NCBI GenBank assembly: GCA_002427615.1
Contig: DIFH01000146.1
Location: 1-30,521 of the forward strand
DNA length: 30,521 bases
Direction of reading: 5' to 3'
Origin: Paludibacter sp. UBA5753
Lineage (GTDB): Bacteria > Bacteroidota > Bacteroidia > Bacteroidales > Paludibacteraceae
Shown: positions 1 through 7,603 of the stretch, in pieces
Position numbering within the stretch: the stretch's first letter is position 1
Layout: each line of letters starts with the position of its first letter
Notes under the pieces: generated by a model
Databases searched by the model: none
The model's input: the letters and a program-made list of their open reading frames with translations, nothing else
What the model was told of the DNA's origin: nothing
Position numbers and translations under genes: made by a program

Positions 1-188
1 CTATAAATTACTATTTATCAGACTTTTTATACTTTTTCAGCAGACCCTAATTAATGCGTCAACATTAATTAACTATGTGTGCTTTCCAATAGAGTTTTTC
101 CCCTTCCTGAACTGAAAAACAGTAAAACTATGTGAATTCTATAGGGTTTAAAAACATGTATCTAATAAGTGAATCCATATAAACTCTA

Positions 189-1850
189 TTATATTGATTC
201 ACGGGTTATATTTTGACTTATCCAGTCTTCCAGTTCTACTTCGTTTCCTATTCCCAGACGTTTTTTAATTGTCTTTCGTCGAACATACATTGTGTTTTTT
301 GTCATGTTCATCAGGCTGCATGCATCCGATATATTTACATTTAGCACAATTAGTACAATAACAATTAAATCCGTGAGTGTTAGTTCTGTATAGCTATTCT
401 GTAAATCTTTTACTTTATTGTCATAAAGGTTATTTACTTCATCAATATAATACTGCCATTCGTTTTCGGACAGTATCGATTCTTTTGTGATCATTTCTAA
501 AAATGCCTCGTATTTCTCAGCATGCATAACGCCCTTCTGCATTTTATTAAATTTCAGCGTATTATCAACTTTATGATTCAGATTTGAAAGAAGCAACTCC
601 CGCTTCTGTAAATTACTTATACGATTTGTTTCTGCCTCAAATTTCAATCGTTGTTTTTCCATCTCGAGTAAACCCTGTTGCTTTTTATGCTGGTTGTTTA
701 TCAGCAACAAAATTATCAATGCAAATAATACAACTATTATCAACAAAGTAATCCATATCACTTTGTTGCGGTTGGCAATTGTTAACTTTGCATTTTCTTT
801 TTCTTTCTGGGTCAGATCGTATTGCTTATCTATCAGGTAGAGTTGGCTTTGCGACTTTATATTGAATAATGAATCATGTTTTAAGTACGCTTTTTCGAGG
901 TATTCAAATGCCCGGTTGTAATCATTTTTGCTTTTTGATATATAGGCCGAAGCAAACAAGGGCAATTCATTAGAATAATAATAGGCGGAGTCTGTTCGCA
1001 ATATATCCAGAAAATACTGAGCCGAATCCTGCCTGTTTAGTTTTGAATATAAATAAGCCAGATATAAGGAATTATATTTAAACTTTTCTGGATTATATTT
1101 ATATGCCTGTAACATATACTGTTTTGATTTATTGATATCAACATTGTGATATAATTCACCCTGTCGGGATATTATCTCATAATACAAATCAGGATTGTTT
1201 AACTTCCTTGAATAGGATATACTTAAATTTGAATAATAGAGTATGCTATCAATGGGATAGTTCATTTGAGAATACATGTCTGAAATAAACCGATAAGCGC
1301 AAGCTATGTCCAGATTATTCTCGTTCAACATAAAATAAACCAGCGACTTATTGAAATACGACAAGGAAGTTTTGAATAATTTATCGTTCATATACAGGTA
1401 AGCGATATTGAAGTTGGTCAGCCCCAGCATCCTCGAATCATCTGTCTTCAACAATTTTTCCAAGGCGTTTTTATATGCCTCCAGGGCGCGTTCGTTCAAT
1501 CCCTGCGATTCTAAGATGGTTCCTTGCAGGTAATAGGCAGTTCCAGCCTGGTCGTAATAATTATTACTGTCATAAAAATCTATTGAAATACGAATCAGGC
1601 TGTCCGATTTGATGTGGTAGTTCAGTTTGTATTGCGCGTGGGTAAAATGCAAACACCAGGCGGCATAATCTCTTTGAGGCAATTCTTCGGGACGCTTTAT
1701 TGAGCTTAGTAATTTGTATGCGCTATCGGGCGAAGCGTCCAGCAGTTGTCCGGCAGCGTTAATGGTTTTCTTGTCCGTATCTTTTATCTGACACGAACCC
1801 AATATAAATAATAAAATTATAATGGCAGTTATTGGTACCTTTTTAATCAT
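189..1850 (-). CDS. Membrane-anchored TPR protein with C-terminal helix-turn-helix
   Basis: The 553-residue product starts with a lipoprotein-type signal (hydrophobic run, then ILGSC at about residues 16-20). A long helical region at about 60-345 reads as degenerate tetratricopeptide repeats. One strong membrane segment lies at about 365-386, followed by a charged coiled coil (387-425) and a C-terminal helix-turn-helix at about 487-540 (SDACSLMNMTKNTMYVRRK). This layout is known in Bacteroidota, where such proteins are presumed to sense an extracytoplasmic cue through the TPR part and act on DNA from the inner face; the ligand and targets here are unknown. It is transcribed divergently from the DUF3244 gene, which is a possible target. 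A lipobox together with a downstream membrane segment is odd, so the N-terminal segment might be a plain membrane anchor. Family call is good; function is inferred. Confidence 0.8.
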   Translation of the reverse strand: MIKKVPITAIIILLFILGSCQIKDTDKKTINAAGQLLDASPDSAYKLLSSIKRPEELPQRDYAAWCLHFTHAQYKLNYHIKSDSLIRISIDFYDSNNYYDQAGTAYYLQGTILESQGLNERALEAYKNALEKLLKTDDSRMLGLTNFNIAYLYMNDKLFKTSLSYFNKSLVYFMLNENNLDIACAYRFISDMYSQMNYPIDSILYYSNLSISYSRKLNNPDLYYEIISRQGELYHNVDINKSKQYMLQAYKYNPEKFKYNSLYLAYLYSKLNRQDSAQYFLDILRTDSAYYYSNELPLFASAYISKSKNDYNRAFEYLEKAYLKHDSLFNIKSQSQLYLIDKQYDLTQKEKENAKLTIANRNKVIWITLLIIVVLFALIILLLINNQHKKQQGLLEMEKQRLKFEAETNRISNLQKRELLLSNLNHKVDNTLKFNKMQKGVMHAEKYEAFLEMITKESILSENEWQYYIDEVNNLYDNKVKDLQNSYTELTLTDLIVIVLIVLNVNISDACSLMNMTKNTMYVRRKTIKKRLGIGNEVELEDWISQNITRESI

Positions 1851-2153
1851 ATACTATTTGCGATTATACTGCTTTGAATATATTCTCCGATTTCCACCGC
1901 TTGCTTCAATTTCGAAGAAAAGCATTGGTTAAATTCGGCGTGTTTTCCGTTAAATTTTATTGCCTTACCAATTTATTTTCAACAGACAATGTTATCTATC
2001 TTATTTTCTGTACTTTAAAAATCAACATATCAACCCGCCTTACCACACTTTTTTTTGCAAGAACAACTTATTGTGCTTATCTTTGAATACACAAAAGTAC
2101 TTATATTATTTCAAACTTATATTTCAAACTTAAATTATTTAAAAACTGAATTT
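1851..2153. other. Divergent intergenic region
   Basis: About 300 bases between the TPR/HTH regulator and the DUF3244 gene. It holds a good plus-strand promoter (2054-2085). I saw no matching minus-strand -7 box for the regulator. Short open frames here lack family resemblance, and one of them crosses the promoter. Confidence 0.6.
2054..2085 (+). promoter_or_regulatory. Bacteroidota-type promoter for the DUF3244 gene
   Basis: TTTG at 2054-2057, a 20-base spacer, then TATCTTTG at 2078-2085, fitting TTTG-N19-21-TAnnTTTG. It predicts a start of transcription near 2092 and a leader of about 60 bases. It also rules out the longer reading frame that would begin inside the -33 box. Confidence 0.75.
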
Positions 2154-2561
2154 ATGAAACAAGTTCTTATTGCCGTTGTCTCCTTATTTATGTTCACGGG
2201 CATCAGTTTGGCTAACGCCGAAGAAATTAATCTTAGTAATGTGGGAACAACAGTGACGCCTACGCGGCCACGTGTTACTTCTACTTCCCTTATGAGTACG
2301 TCTTCTGTAAGTACAGTTTCTGTTGATCCTGTAAGTGCATTTGTCGAAAATGATGAGTTAGTCGTTGTCTTCGATTTCAGCGTAGGTACAGCTCAGATAA
2401 CAGTTACCGAATCAGAAACAGGTAATGTAGTTCATTATTCCACTTTAGACACAAGCGTCAACCCCGAAACTTATATCCCTGTGGATATGTGGGAAAGTGG
2501 CAAGTACAAATTGAAAATAGAATACGGAAGCGTGAAACTACAAGGCAAGTTTAACTTATAA
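2154..2561 (+). CDS. Secreted DUF3244-type protein
   Basis: The 135-residue product begins MKQVLIAVVSLFMFTG and has a typical Sec signal peptide ending near ANAEE (about residue 22). The mature part has a Ser/Thr/Val-rich stretch (about 25-60), then a beta-rich domain with VVVFDFSVGTAQITVTE and a C-terminal GKYKLKIEYGSVKLQGKF. That is the pattern of DUF3244, small Ig-like exported proteins common in Bacteroidales. No catalytic residues are visible and the role is unknown. The start at 2154 is chosen because the in-frame codons further upstream lie within the promoter. It stands alone between a divergent regulator and a hairpin, so it is probably monocistronic. Confidence 0.72.
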   Translation: MKQVLIAVVSLFMFTGISLANAEEINLSNVGTTVTPTRPRVTSTSLMSTSSVSTVSVDPVSAFVENDELVVVFDFSVGTAQITVTESETGNVVHYSTLDTSVNPETYIPVDMWESGKYKLKIEYGSVKLQGKFNL

Positions 2562-2593
2562 AAATATGATAGTGATTTAACCTTGGCTTTAAA

Positions 2594-2630
2594 ATATCCG
2601 GCGGGCAGACAAACCCTGCCTGCCGGATAT
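2594..2630 (+). terminator. Strong hairpin after the DUF3244 gene
   Basis: A 15-bp stem (ATATCCGGCGGGCAG with CTGCCTGCCGGATAT, one G-T pair) and a 7-base loop. There is no good T-run after it, so it may end the transcript or only protect the mRNA 3' end. The CTGCCTGC core recurs in hairpins at 3177 and 27205. Confidence 0.5.
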
Positions 2631-2766
2631 ACTAAGTTTAAAGGAAATTACCGTTTGGTTTAAACTTGCGTTATGTACGGGCTCTTATTAATTTTCACAA
2701 GCTAATTTTTTAGCCCAAGAAATCAATCTGTTTATAATAATCTTTCAATTAAATCGAGAAAACAAC

Positions 2767-3087
2767 ATGAATCAACTTAATTCACCCGATCAGATAAATC
2801 AACTCCATCGACTCATTCAATTACAGGAAACTGGAACGCCAAAACAATTAGCAGAACGTTTAGGCATCAATCGTGCAGAATTGTATCTGTGCATAGAAGA
2901 GTTAATTTCATTTAATTTACCTCTTGCTTATTCCTTTAGGAGAAAAACATTTTACTATAAAGATGAGTATAACCAGGTTTCCTGTGAGAATATTAAACCG
3001 CAAAAGTCAAATAAGTTCATACAAAAGTCCTATATCCAAAATTGGCAATTTAAAAGAGATACAATAGCCATGATGTTTGCATTATAA
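2767..3087 (+). CDS. Small helix-turn-helix protein
   Basis: The 106-residue product has an N-terminal winged-helix/HTH-11-like region at about 8-65: a helix with LHRLIQLQETG, then TPKQLAERLGINRAELYLCIE as the helix-turn-helix, then a beta-like RRKTFYYKDEY wing. The rest (70-106) is basic and shows no recognisable domain. Short proteins of this kind are common in Bacteroidota and are presumed DNA-binding regulators, but the target is unknown. No other gene lies within 200 bases upstream, and a terminator-like hairpin follows 90 bases downstream, so it is probably transcribed alone. I am fairly sure of the HTH but not of any function. Confidence 0.65.
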   Translation: MNQLNSPDQINQLHRLIQLQETGTPKQLAERLGINRAELYLCIEELISFNLPLAYSFRRKTFYYKDEYNQVSCENIKPQKSNKFIQKSYIQNWQFKRDTIAMMFAL

Positions 3088-3551
3088 AATTTTCACTCGG
3101 CACATGACGAAAAAAAATATCTCTCTTATATCCAATAGAAAAAAAGAATACAAAATTCAAGCATAGCACACTATAAGACCAAAAGGAACCTGCCTGCGAC
3201 AGACAGATTCCTTTTGGTCTTTTGTCATGTACTGAAAAAAATGATCTTTTATCACAGGAAGCCCCGTAGCGCCCAAAAATGAAATGTAGTTTTCGCCTTC
3301 GGCAAGCGAATATAATAATTTAAAGGGTATCAATGCCTGAAAAGCGTTTTCCGAAAATATTGCAAGCGTTGTGAAACTAACCTGTACCTGTCATAGAGAG
3401 CCAAAGTTTGCAATTTTGAACTATCCTCCACTATCGTAGATTTATAATTGTAGCGGAACTGATAACTTACAACTGTTAATTTAGTGCTTGAAAGAAAAGG
3501 CTGAGTTTTCTTTCTGACACTATTTAAACCAACAAATTAATCGGATTACTT
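3088..3551. other. Intergenic region with possible decayed coding sequence
   Basis: About 460 bases without an intact gene. Besides the terminator at 3177, the minus strand stays open for 68 codons (3536 down to 3333) and then, in a neighbouring frame, for about 77 codons (3390 down to 3160). The second frame reads EGENYISFLGATGLPV in its middle. This may be a frameshifted remnant or chance; I recognise no family. A hairpin GAAAGAAAA/TTTTCTTTC lies at 3490-3514, and part of it recurs inverted at 27059-27078. Confidence 0.35.
3177..3223 (+). terminator. Rho-independent terminator-like hairpin
   Basis: A 12-bp perfect outer stem (GACCAAAAGGAA with TTCCTTTTGGTC), extended inward to 19 pairs with two mismatches around a GCGAC loop, then TCTTTT. 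It lies 90 bases after the small HTH gene and probably ends its transcript. Confidence 0.65.
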
Positions 3552-4424
3552 ATGAGCAAAAGAATTTCCATATTGGCAGTTATTGCCATCTTGCTTATTT
3601 TTAGCGCCAATGCCCAACTATTATGGAAAGTCGAGGGTAACGGTTTAACAAAACCAAGCTATCTGTTTGGAACGCATCATCTAATTGAAAAAGAACAAAT
3701 ACCTGGTTTTGAAAATGTGTTAACTTACATAAATTCTGTCGATGCTGTTGTAGGTGAGCTGGATATGAGTGATATGCTAAACATGCAGATGCACTTGATG
3801 AAAGCAGCCATAATGAAAGACACTACTCTTTCCGATTTGATAAGTCCTGAAGATTATACATTGGTTGATGCTGAATTTAAAAATGTGATTGGATTCGGTT
3901 TGAAGCCTTTGGAGAAAATGAAACCAATGATGCTTTCAACCATGTATTCGGGTGTATTGTATATGAAACTCAACAACATGAAAAAAGAACCCGAAGCTAT
4001 TGACCAAGTTATTCAGAAAACAGGGAAAAAAGCAAACAAAAAATTTATTGGACTCGAAACGCTTGACGAACAGATAGATATTTTGTTTAATCACATCCCG
4101 TTGAAACGCCAGGCAGAGATTTTGGTCAGAACCGTGAAGGAGAAAGAAGAATCAATGGATATGACAAAACGCTTGAATAGTGCGTATATTGCAGGCGATC
4201 TCGAACAATTGCAAGTGATTTACACGGAAGATGATGATATGAGTAACGAAGAAAGAAAAATACTGGTAGAACAACGAAATAACAACTGGGTGGAACAATT
4301 TAAAACAATGTTTGCCGAAAATTCATGTTTTGTGGCAGTGGGTTGCTTACATCTTTCCGGTAAAGCTGGAATAATTAACCAGTTGCAAAATGCCGGTTAC
4401 ACAATTAAAGCAGTTAAGTATTGA
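3552..4424 (+). CDS. TraB/GumN family protein
   Basis: The 290-residue product has a signal peptide (MSKRISILAVIAILLIFSANA, cleavage near residue 21). The mature protein begins LLWKVEGNGLTKPSYLFGTHH, the conserved opening of the TraB/GumN (Tiki-like) family, in which GTHH carries a conserved histidine pair. Further family features are DAVVGELDMSD with a conserved Glu (about 62) and a C-terminal ENSCFVAVGCLHLSG (about 255-270) that resembles the usual VGxxHL motif. Tiki-type relatives are metalloproteases; the bacterial GumN branch has no settled activity. The protein is probably exported to the periplasm. The length is normal. A hairpin and T-run follow, so it appears monocistronic. Confidence 0.85.
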   Translation: MSKRISILAVIAILLIFSANAQLLWKVEGNGLTKPSYLFGTHHLIEKEQIPGFENVLTYINSVDAVVGELDMSDMLNMQMHLMKAAIMKDTTLSDLISPEDYTLVDAEFKNVIGFGLKPLEKMKPMMLSTMYSGVLYMKLNNMKKEPEAIDQVIQKTGKKANKKFIGLETLDEQIDILFNHIPLKRQAEILVRTVKEKEESMDMTKRLNSAYIAGDLEQLQVIYTEDDDMSNEERKILVEQRNNNWVEQFKTMFAENSCFVAVGCLHLSGKAGIINQLQNAGYTIKAVKY

Positions 4425-4445
4425 TATATCCCTGTGTAAAACCAT

Positions 4446-4481
4446 AAAACATGGGTCGAAAATACGACATTATGTTTTTTT
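4446..4481 (+). terminator. Terminator after the TraB/GumN gene
   Basis: AAAACAT pairs with ATGTTTT and an inner GTCG pairs with CGAC, with a small internal loop and a six-base hairpin loop, then a T-run. It starts 22 bases after the stop codon. Confidence 0.65.
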
Positions 4482-4520
4482 ACTTACCTAACCTGGACAA
4501 GCCAAACCAAAAAGGTAGAA

Positions 4521-4610
4521 CGCAAATTACGCAAATACCGCAAATTTTCGCAAATAAAGGCTGATATTTCCTATATTTTTATTACACTTTAAATGACTGA
4601 TATTTGAATA
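4521..4610 (+). repeat. Direct repeat, copy 1
   Basis: Begins CGCAAATTACGCAAATACCG, an internally repetitive 'CGCAAAT' tract, and continues with a weaker match ending near TGACTGATAT. A related sequence in the same orientation lies at 6901-6990, so the two copies bracket the MATE and kinase genes. Confidence 0.6.
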
Positions 4611-4763
4611 TTGTGCCAAAAAATACACGAATTTGAAAGATAGGGTACTATACATCTTTGAAATGAATTTCCAAAAAAAATAAAGCTGCTTCAAAACTAC
4701 ACCCAAGCCATTATTACATATTATTAACGAAAAAACAAGATTACAACCGGTCTGCTTTTTTAG

Positions 4764-4771
4764 TACATTTG
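4764..4771 (+). promoter_or_regulatory. -7 box for the MATE gene
   Basis: TACATTTG fits the Bacteroidota -7 consensus TAnnTTTG and lies 22 bases before the ATG. No convincing TTTG is seen at the -33 position. Confidence 0.5.
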
Positions 4772-4792
4772 CACTAAAATTAAAAAAAATAA

Positions 4793-6148
4793 ATGGAACA
4801 AAAAGGATTGCCCATGGCGTTAGGGACGGAAAAGGTGGGGAGCTTATTGATACAATATGCTGTTCCGGCTATTATTGCCATGACGGCTTCGTCGCTGTAT
4901 AACATTACCGATAGTATTTTTATCGGTCATGGAGTGGGCGCGTTGGCGATATCGGGTTTGGCAATTACTTTTCCGTTGATGAATCTTGCCGCGGCATTCG
5001 GTTCGTTAGTGGGAGCCGGCGCTGCCACGTTAATGTCGGTACGCCTGGGACAAAAGGATTACAGTACGGCCAATAATATCTTAGGAAACGTGTTTGTATT
5101 GAACCTGATTTTCGGATTAGCGTATACCATTGTTGTTTTACTCTTTCTCGATCCTATTCTTTATTTCTTTGGGGCAAGTTCCGAGACGCTTCCTTACGCG
5201 CACGATTATATGGTGGTTCTTTTAATCGGCAATGTGGTAACGCACACGTATATGGGACTGAATGCTTTGTTGCGTTCCACCGGTAATCCACAAAAAGCCA
5301 TGTATGCCACCCTTTCTACCGTACTGATTAATCTGGTACTCAATCCGTTGTTTATTTTTGGTTTTGGCTGGGGAATTAAGGGAAGTGCACTGGCAACTGT
5401 TATTTCACAAGCAGTAATGCTAAGCTGGCAAATTAAACTTTTCAGCAACAAAGATCGTTTTATTCACCTACAAAAGGGAATATTCAAGTTGAAGCGTAAG
5501 ATTGTAGTTGATTCTTTATCTATCGGTATGTCGCCGTTTTTGATGAATGCCGCTTCGAGTGTAATCGTCATCATAATCAATCAGGCGCTTATCAAACAAG
5601 GCGGGGATTTGGCGGTAGGAGCGTATGGAATTGTAAACAGGGTAGTCTTCCTTTTTGGTATGATTGTAATGGGACTAAACCATGGGATGCAACCCATTGC
5701 CGGATATAATTTTGGAGCGGGTAATTACGACAGGGTAAACAAAGTGTTGAAACTAACCGTTATCATGGCAATTTGTGTTATGACTTTAGGTTTCCTGATT
5801 GGTGAAATATTCCCGTATGCTGTGGCTTCAGTTTTTACCAGCGACCAAACGTTGATCGATTTAGCCGCTAACGGATTACGTATTATTCTTATTTTCAGCC
5901 CTATTGTCGGGTTTCAAATGGTAACAACCAACTTTTTTCAAAGTATCGGCATGGCGAAGAAAGCAATTTTTTTGTCATTAACCCGCCAGTTGTTGTTTTT
6001 ACTGCCTTGTTTACTTATTTTGCCTCCAATTTTCGGGATAAACGGCGTCTGGTACAGCATGCCTTCGGCCGATTTGCTTTCGAGCCTTGTAGCCGCCTAT
6101 ATGCTTACTACACAATTCAGAAAGTTTAAAAACAAACAGAATATTTGA
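4793..6148 (+). CDS. MATE family multidrug/Na+ efflux transporter
   Basis: The 451-residue product has about twelve hydrophobic segments in two similar halves, the MATE fold. The N-terminal half carries LLIQYAVPAIIAMTASSLYNITDSIFIG, matching the start of NorM/DinF-like carriers (P and N-x-x-D residues of TM1 retained). Residues around 270-300 repeat the pattern (GAYGIVNRVVFLFGMIVMGLN, then GMQPIAGYNFGAGNYDRV at the second-half loop). MATE proteins export cationic compounds in exchange for Na+ or H+; the substrate cannot be told from sequence. The length is normal and the start follows a good -7 box. The kinase-like gene downstream begins 24 bases after this stop and is probably cotranscribed. 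Confidence 0.93.
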   Translation: MEQKGLPMALGTEKVGSLLIQYAVPAIIAMTASSLYNITDSIFIGHGVGALAISGLAITFPLMNLAAAFGSLVGAGAATLMSVRLGQKDYSTANNILGNVFVLNLIFGLAYTIVVLLFLDPILYFFGASSETLPYAHDYMVVLLIGNVVTHTYMGLNALLRSTGNPQKAMYATLSTVLINLVLNPLFIFGFGWGIKGSALATVISQAVMLSWQIKLFSNKDRFIHLQKGIFKLKRKIVVDSLSIGMSPFLMNAASSVIVIIINQALIKQGGDLAVGAYGIVNRVVFLFGMIVMGLNHGMQPIAGYNFGAGNYDRVNKVLKLTVIMAICVMTLGFLIGEIFPYAVASVFTSDQTLIDLAANGLRIILIFSPIVGFQMVTTNFFQSIGMAKKAIFLSLTRQLLFLLPCLLILPPIFGINGVWYSMPSADLLSSLVAAYMLTTQFRKFKNKQNI

Positions 6149-6171
6149 ATTTTAATAAAAATATTACAGCC

Positions 6172-6813
6172 ATGAACGAAAAGTTTGTAATTAATATCGG
6201 TCGCCAGTTGGGTAGTGGCGGTCGCCAGATTGGAGAAAAATTAGCCGTGCAATTAGGCATATCCTTTTACGACAAAGAACTGATCCAGATTGCTTCGCAG
6301 GAAAGCGGTCTGGAAAAGGAATTCTTTGAAAAAGCCGATGAAAAAGCAAGCCATAGCATACTTGGGGGATTTTTCGGATTACGGAACTCTTTGGTGGACG
6401 AAATCTATGTCAACAATTACCTTTGTAACGAAACATTGTTTAAAATCCAGAGTGATGTCATTCGTAATTTAGCCGAACAAAAATCGTGCATCTTCGTAGG
6501 GCGTTGTGCCGACTATATTTTAAGTAATAATCCCCGCATCCTGAATGTGTTTATCAGCGCCGATGCCGAAGACCGAATTAAACGCGTTGTCGGCTATCAA
6601 AAAATTTCGGAAGAAAAAGCACGTGAAATGATAGTGAAAACCAACAAGAAACGCGCTGAGTATTACAATTATTATAGTGGAAAAGTTTGGGGCGCCGCCG
6701 AGTCATATCACTTGTGTATCAATTCTTCGGCGCTTGGAATTGATGAAACCGTGGCATTTATACGTCGGTTTGCCGAGCAAAAGTTTGGATTGACTCCGGT
6801 TTCTTCGAAGTAA
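6172..6813 (+). CDS. Cytidylate kinase-like protein
   Basis: The 213-residue product begins MNEKFVINIGRQLGSGGRQIG; the glycine-rich GRQLGSGGRQIG is the P-loop region of the cytidylate-kinase-like family (Cytidylate_kin2). Later features are the FVGRCADYIL strand-helix (about 108-117), RIKRVVGYQKISEEKA in the lid/NMP-binding part, and a C-terminal VAFIRRFAEQKFG helix. This family is distinct from the housekeeping Cmk, and its true substrate is largely unknown, though NMP phosphorylation by ATP is assumed. The ATG at 6172 is preferred over a TTG at 6145 that overlaps the transporter stop, since the family match begins just after 6172. It is probably in an operon with the MATE gene. Confidence 0.85.
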   Translation: MNEKFVINIGRQLGSGGRQIGEKLAVQLGISFYDKELIQIASQESGLEKEFFEKADEKASHSILGGFFGLRNSLVDEIYVNNYLCNETLFKIQSDVIRNLAEQKSCIFVGRCADYILSNNPRILNVFISADAEDRIKRVVGYQKISEEKAREMIVKTNKKRAEYYNYYSGKVWGAAESYHLCINSSALGIDETVAFIRRFAEQKFGLTPVSSK

Positions 6814-6900
6814 AATTTTTTTTGACTTTCGTGGGCTGAAATATCTCTAACAGGAAAATCCTGCCACGCAAAAAAGAGGATGTATCAAAAGCAAGAAAAA

Positions 6901-6990
6901 CGCAAATTACGCGAATAACCGCAAATTTACACAAATCATAAAATTGTAATATCTGATTTAACACACTCATTGACTGATATATAAATTTGT
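6901..6990 (+). repeat. Direct repeat, copy 2
   Basis: Begins CGCAAATTACGCGAATAACC and carries a later TGACTGATAT like copy 1 at 4521-4610, in the same orientation. The first 37 bases are clearly related; the rest matches more loosely. Confidence 0.6.
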
Positions 6991-7235
6991 AATTTTATGA
7001 AATTATCATAAAAATAAACGAAAATATATCATTAATTGTGCAAAAGTAATCTTTTTATCGACAAAACCGATGGGTATTGCATTGTCTTCTTCAGGCTAAA
7101 ATTTATAAAATACACAAGGGCCAACCGCAACCCAACAAAAAGCTCAATGGTTAATGTATTTGACTGCAACAAGGAGAAAAATCGAATAAAATGAAAATAT
7201 TACTTTAAATATTTTTTTTGATTTAGAAAAAGTGA

Positions 7236-7243
7236 TACTTTTG
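7236..7243 (+). promoter_or_regulatory. -7 box for the ferredoxin gene
   Basis: TACTTTTG fits TAnnTTTG and lies 35 bases before the ATG at 7279. A TTTG at 7217-7220 is only 15 bases upstream, shorter than usual, so the -33 element is uncertain. Confidence 0.55.
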
Positions 7244-7278
7244 CAGAACTAATTAGTACTAACAAAAATTTAAGAAAA

Positions 7279-7446
7279 ATGGCTTACGTTATTTCAGAAG
7301 ATTGTATTGCCTGCGGTTCATGTATCAGCGAATGTCCAGTAGATGCAATTTCAGAAGGTGATATCTATGTAATTGATGCTGATGTATGCACCGACTGTGG
7401 CACTTGTGCTGATGTTTGTCCTTCAGAAGCAATCAGTCCGGTATAA
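7279..7446 (+). CDS. 2[4Fe-4S] ferredoxin
   Basis: A 55-residue protein with two complete clusters motifs: CIACGSCISECP (residues 9-20) and CTDCGTCADVCP (37-48). Each has the CxxCxxCxxxCP pattern that binds one [4Fe-4S] cluster, with the fourth cysteine of each set completing the other cluster. It is the classic clostridial-type ferredoxin, a soluble low-potential electron carrier for enzymes such as pyruvate:ferredoxin oxidoreductase and hydrogenases; this fits an anaerobic Bacteroidales. The protein is acidic, as usual. It has its own -7 box and a very good terminator, so it is probably a strongly expressed single-gene unit. The gene is short enough to be missed by length-limited gene calling. 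Confidence 0.96.
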   Translation: MAYVISEDCIACGSCISECPVDAISEGDIYVIDADVCTDCGTCADVCPSEAISPV

Positions 7447-7476
7447 TCCAACTCAAACAAATGTTTTAAAATTAAG

Positions 7477-7513
7477 AAGGACTTGTTCGAATAATTCGGA
7501 CGAGTCCTTTTTT
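7477..7513 (+). terminator. Terminator of the ferredoxin gene
   Basis: A 13-bp stem (AAGGACTTGTTCG with CGGACGAGTCCTT, G-T pairs included), a 7-base AT-rich loop, then a T-run. It lies between convergent genes and could also stop transcripts from gldB on the minus strand. Confidence 0.85.
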
Positions 7514-7603
7514 ATTAGTTAGCTAATTTCAAATTTTCAAACTTTCATCCCGCCTCCGGCGAGACGAACTTTCAAACGCTCAAATTCCAAACTTTTCAAC
7601 TCC

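Larger units (their letters stand above)
4425..4792. other. Intergenic region upstream of the MATE gene
   Basis: Holds the terminator at 4446, the first copy of a direct repeat (4521-4610) and a clear -7 box at 4764. No coding sequence was seen. Confidence 0.6.
6814..7278. other. Intergenic region before the ferredoxin gene
   Basis: Holds the second copy of the CGCAAATTACGC direct repeat, a short CAGGA/TCCTG hairpin near 6851, and a promoter -7 box at 7236. I saw no intact coding sequence. Confidence 0.55.

Noticed and set aside
1874..2086. A 70-codon gene between the regulator and the DUF3244 gene
   Set aside because: It overlaps the well-formed promoter of the DUF3244 gene and reads as low-complexity Phe/Leu/Thr.
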